DNA from: Brevundimonas sp.
GTDB taxonomy: Bacteria > Pseudomonadota > Alphaproteobacteria > Caulobacterales > Caulobacteraceae
Assembly (NCBI GenBank): GCA_012270135.1
Contig: JAAXIW010000332.1
Location: 1 to 14,869, forward strand
Direction: 5' to 3'
Length of the DNA stretch: 14,869 nucleotides
Shown: positions 14,686-14,869 of the stretch, in pieces
Layout: each line of letters opens with the position of its first letter
Numbering within the stretch: the stretch's first letter is position 1
Notes under the pieces: generated by a model
The model's input: the letters and a program-made list of their open reading frames with translations, nothing else
Told to the model about the DNA's origin: nothing
The model's database searches: none
Position numbers and translations under genes: made by a program

Positions 14686-14869
14686 CCGCCGTTCCGCGCG
14701 CCGGTCAGGCGATCATGACGGGCCAGTAGGCGCCTTGCCGCCGCCAGGTGCAGACGTTCGACCATCTGGTCATCGATCCGCACCACGCCGAGCGCCTCCG
14801 CGTCCGGAGCGGCGAAGGCCTCGACCACCTTGCGGGCATGGGCGACGGCTGCCGCATCGGGCGAATAAG
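14682..14869 (-). CDS. HpcH/HpaI aldolase / citrate lyase beta-like protein (C-terminal end, partial)
   Basis: The last 61 codons of a leftward gene that continues beyond the right edge. The residues begin YSPDAAAVAHARKVVEAF, then ALGVVRIDDQMVERLHLAAA and RRLLARHD, matching the C-terminal end of CitE/HpcH-family lyases, where a D-G/D-x-M-V/I segment follows a helix of the A-R-x-V type. These enzymes cleave or form C-C bonds in acyl-CoA or keto-acid substrates. TGA at 14682-14684 overlaps the kpsC start codon (ATGA), so the two are translationally coupled and probably act in one pathway. The active site lies outside the window, so activity cannot be judged. The family call rests on a short segment. 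Confidence 0.7.
   Translation of the reverse strand, partial: YSPDAAAVAHARKVVEAFAAPDAEALGVVRIDDQMVERLHLAAARRLLARHDRLTGARNGG

Noticed and set aside
1..14869. Defence island, prophage, transposon or CRISPR array
   Set aside because: No transposase, integrase, phage, Cas or toxin-antitoxin motifs, no regular repeats and no terminal inverted repeats were seen; all genes have housekeeping or envelope roles and similar composition.

Overview
The window is GC-rich DNA from a Gram-negative alphaproteobacterium. The separate petA-petB-petC (cytochrome bc1) genes, outer-membrane TonB-dependent receptor, secreted M28 peptidases and KpsC-type capsule enzyme together suggest Caulobacterales, possibly Brevundimonas-like. 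That placement is inference from gene content and style; there is no rRNA or marker gene to confirm it.

Layout. The first 8.1 kb is transcribed rightward. It opens with the end of the Rieske protein gene (petA), then cytochrome b (petB) and cytochrome c1 (petC), closed by a clear hairpin terminator. A short AT-rich promoter carrying an inverted repeat drives a small exported DUF1579-like protein. Two tandem, intact M28 metallopeptidase genes follow, one a predicted lipoprotein and one with an ordinary signal peptide. A RidA-fold gene overlaps the second peptidase by GTGA, and a saccharopine-dehydrogenase-like NAD(P)-binding protein ends the block.

The remaining 6.7 kb is transcribed leftward and meets the first block tail to tail at a shared CTAG. 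In order of transcription (right to left) it holds the C-terminal end of a CitE/HpcH-type lyase, a dual-domain KpsC-like Kdo transferase (ATGA overlap), a long KAS III-type ketoacyl synthase, a TonB-dependent receptor of the heme/siderophore class, and a DUF6607-like exported protein. The first three look like one capsule-linked operon. The last two look like a separate iron- or heme-responsive pair, because a Fur-box-like 19-mer lies upstream of each.

How the genes work together. petABC is the respiratory bc1 complex. The M28 pair plus RidA-like gene looks like a peptide or amino-acid degradation group on the cell envelope. KpsC builds the poly-Kdo linker of capsule; the adjacent KAS III and CitE-like genes may supply or modify an acyl group for the same envelope product, which is inference. 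The receptor/DUF6607 pair probably imports an iron compound. No mobile element, CRISPR array, tRNA, rRNA or defence system is visible, and no gap between genes exceeds about 150 bases.
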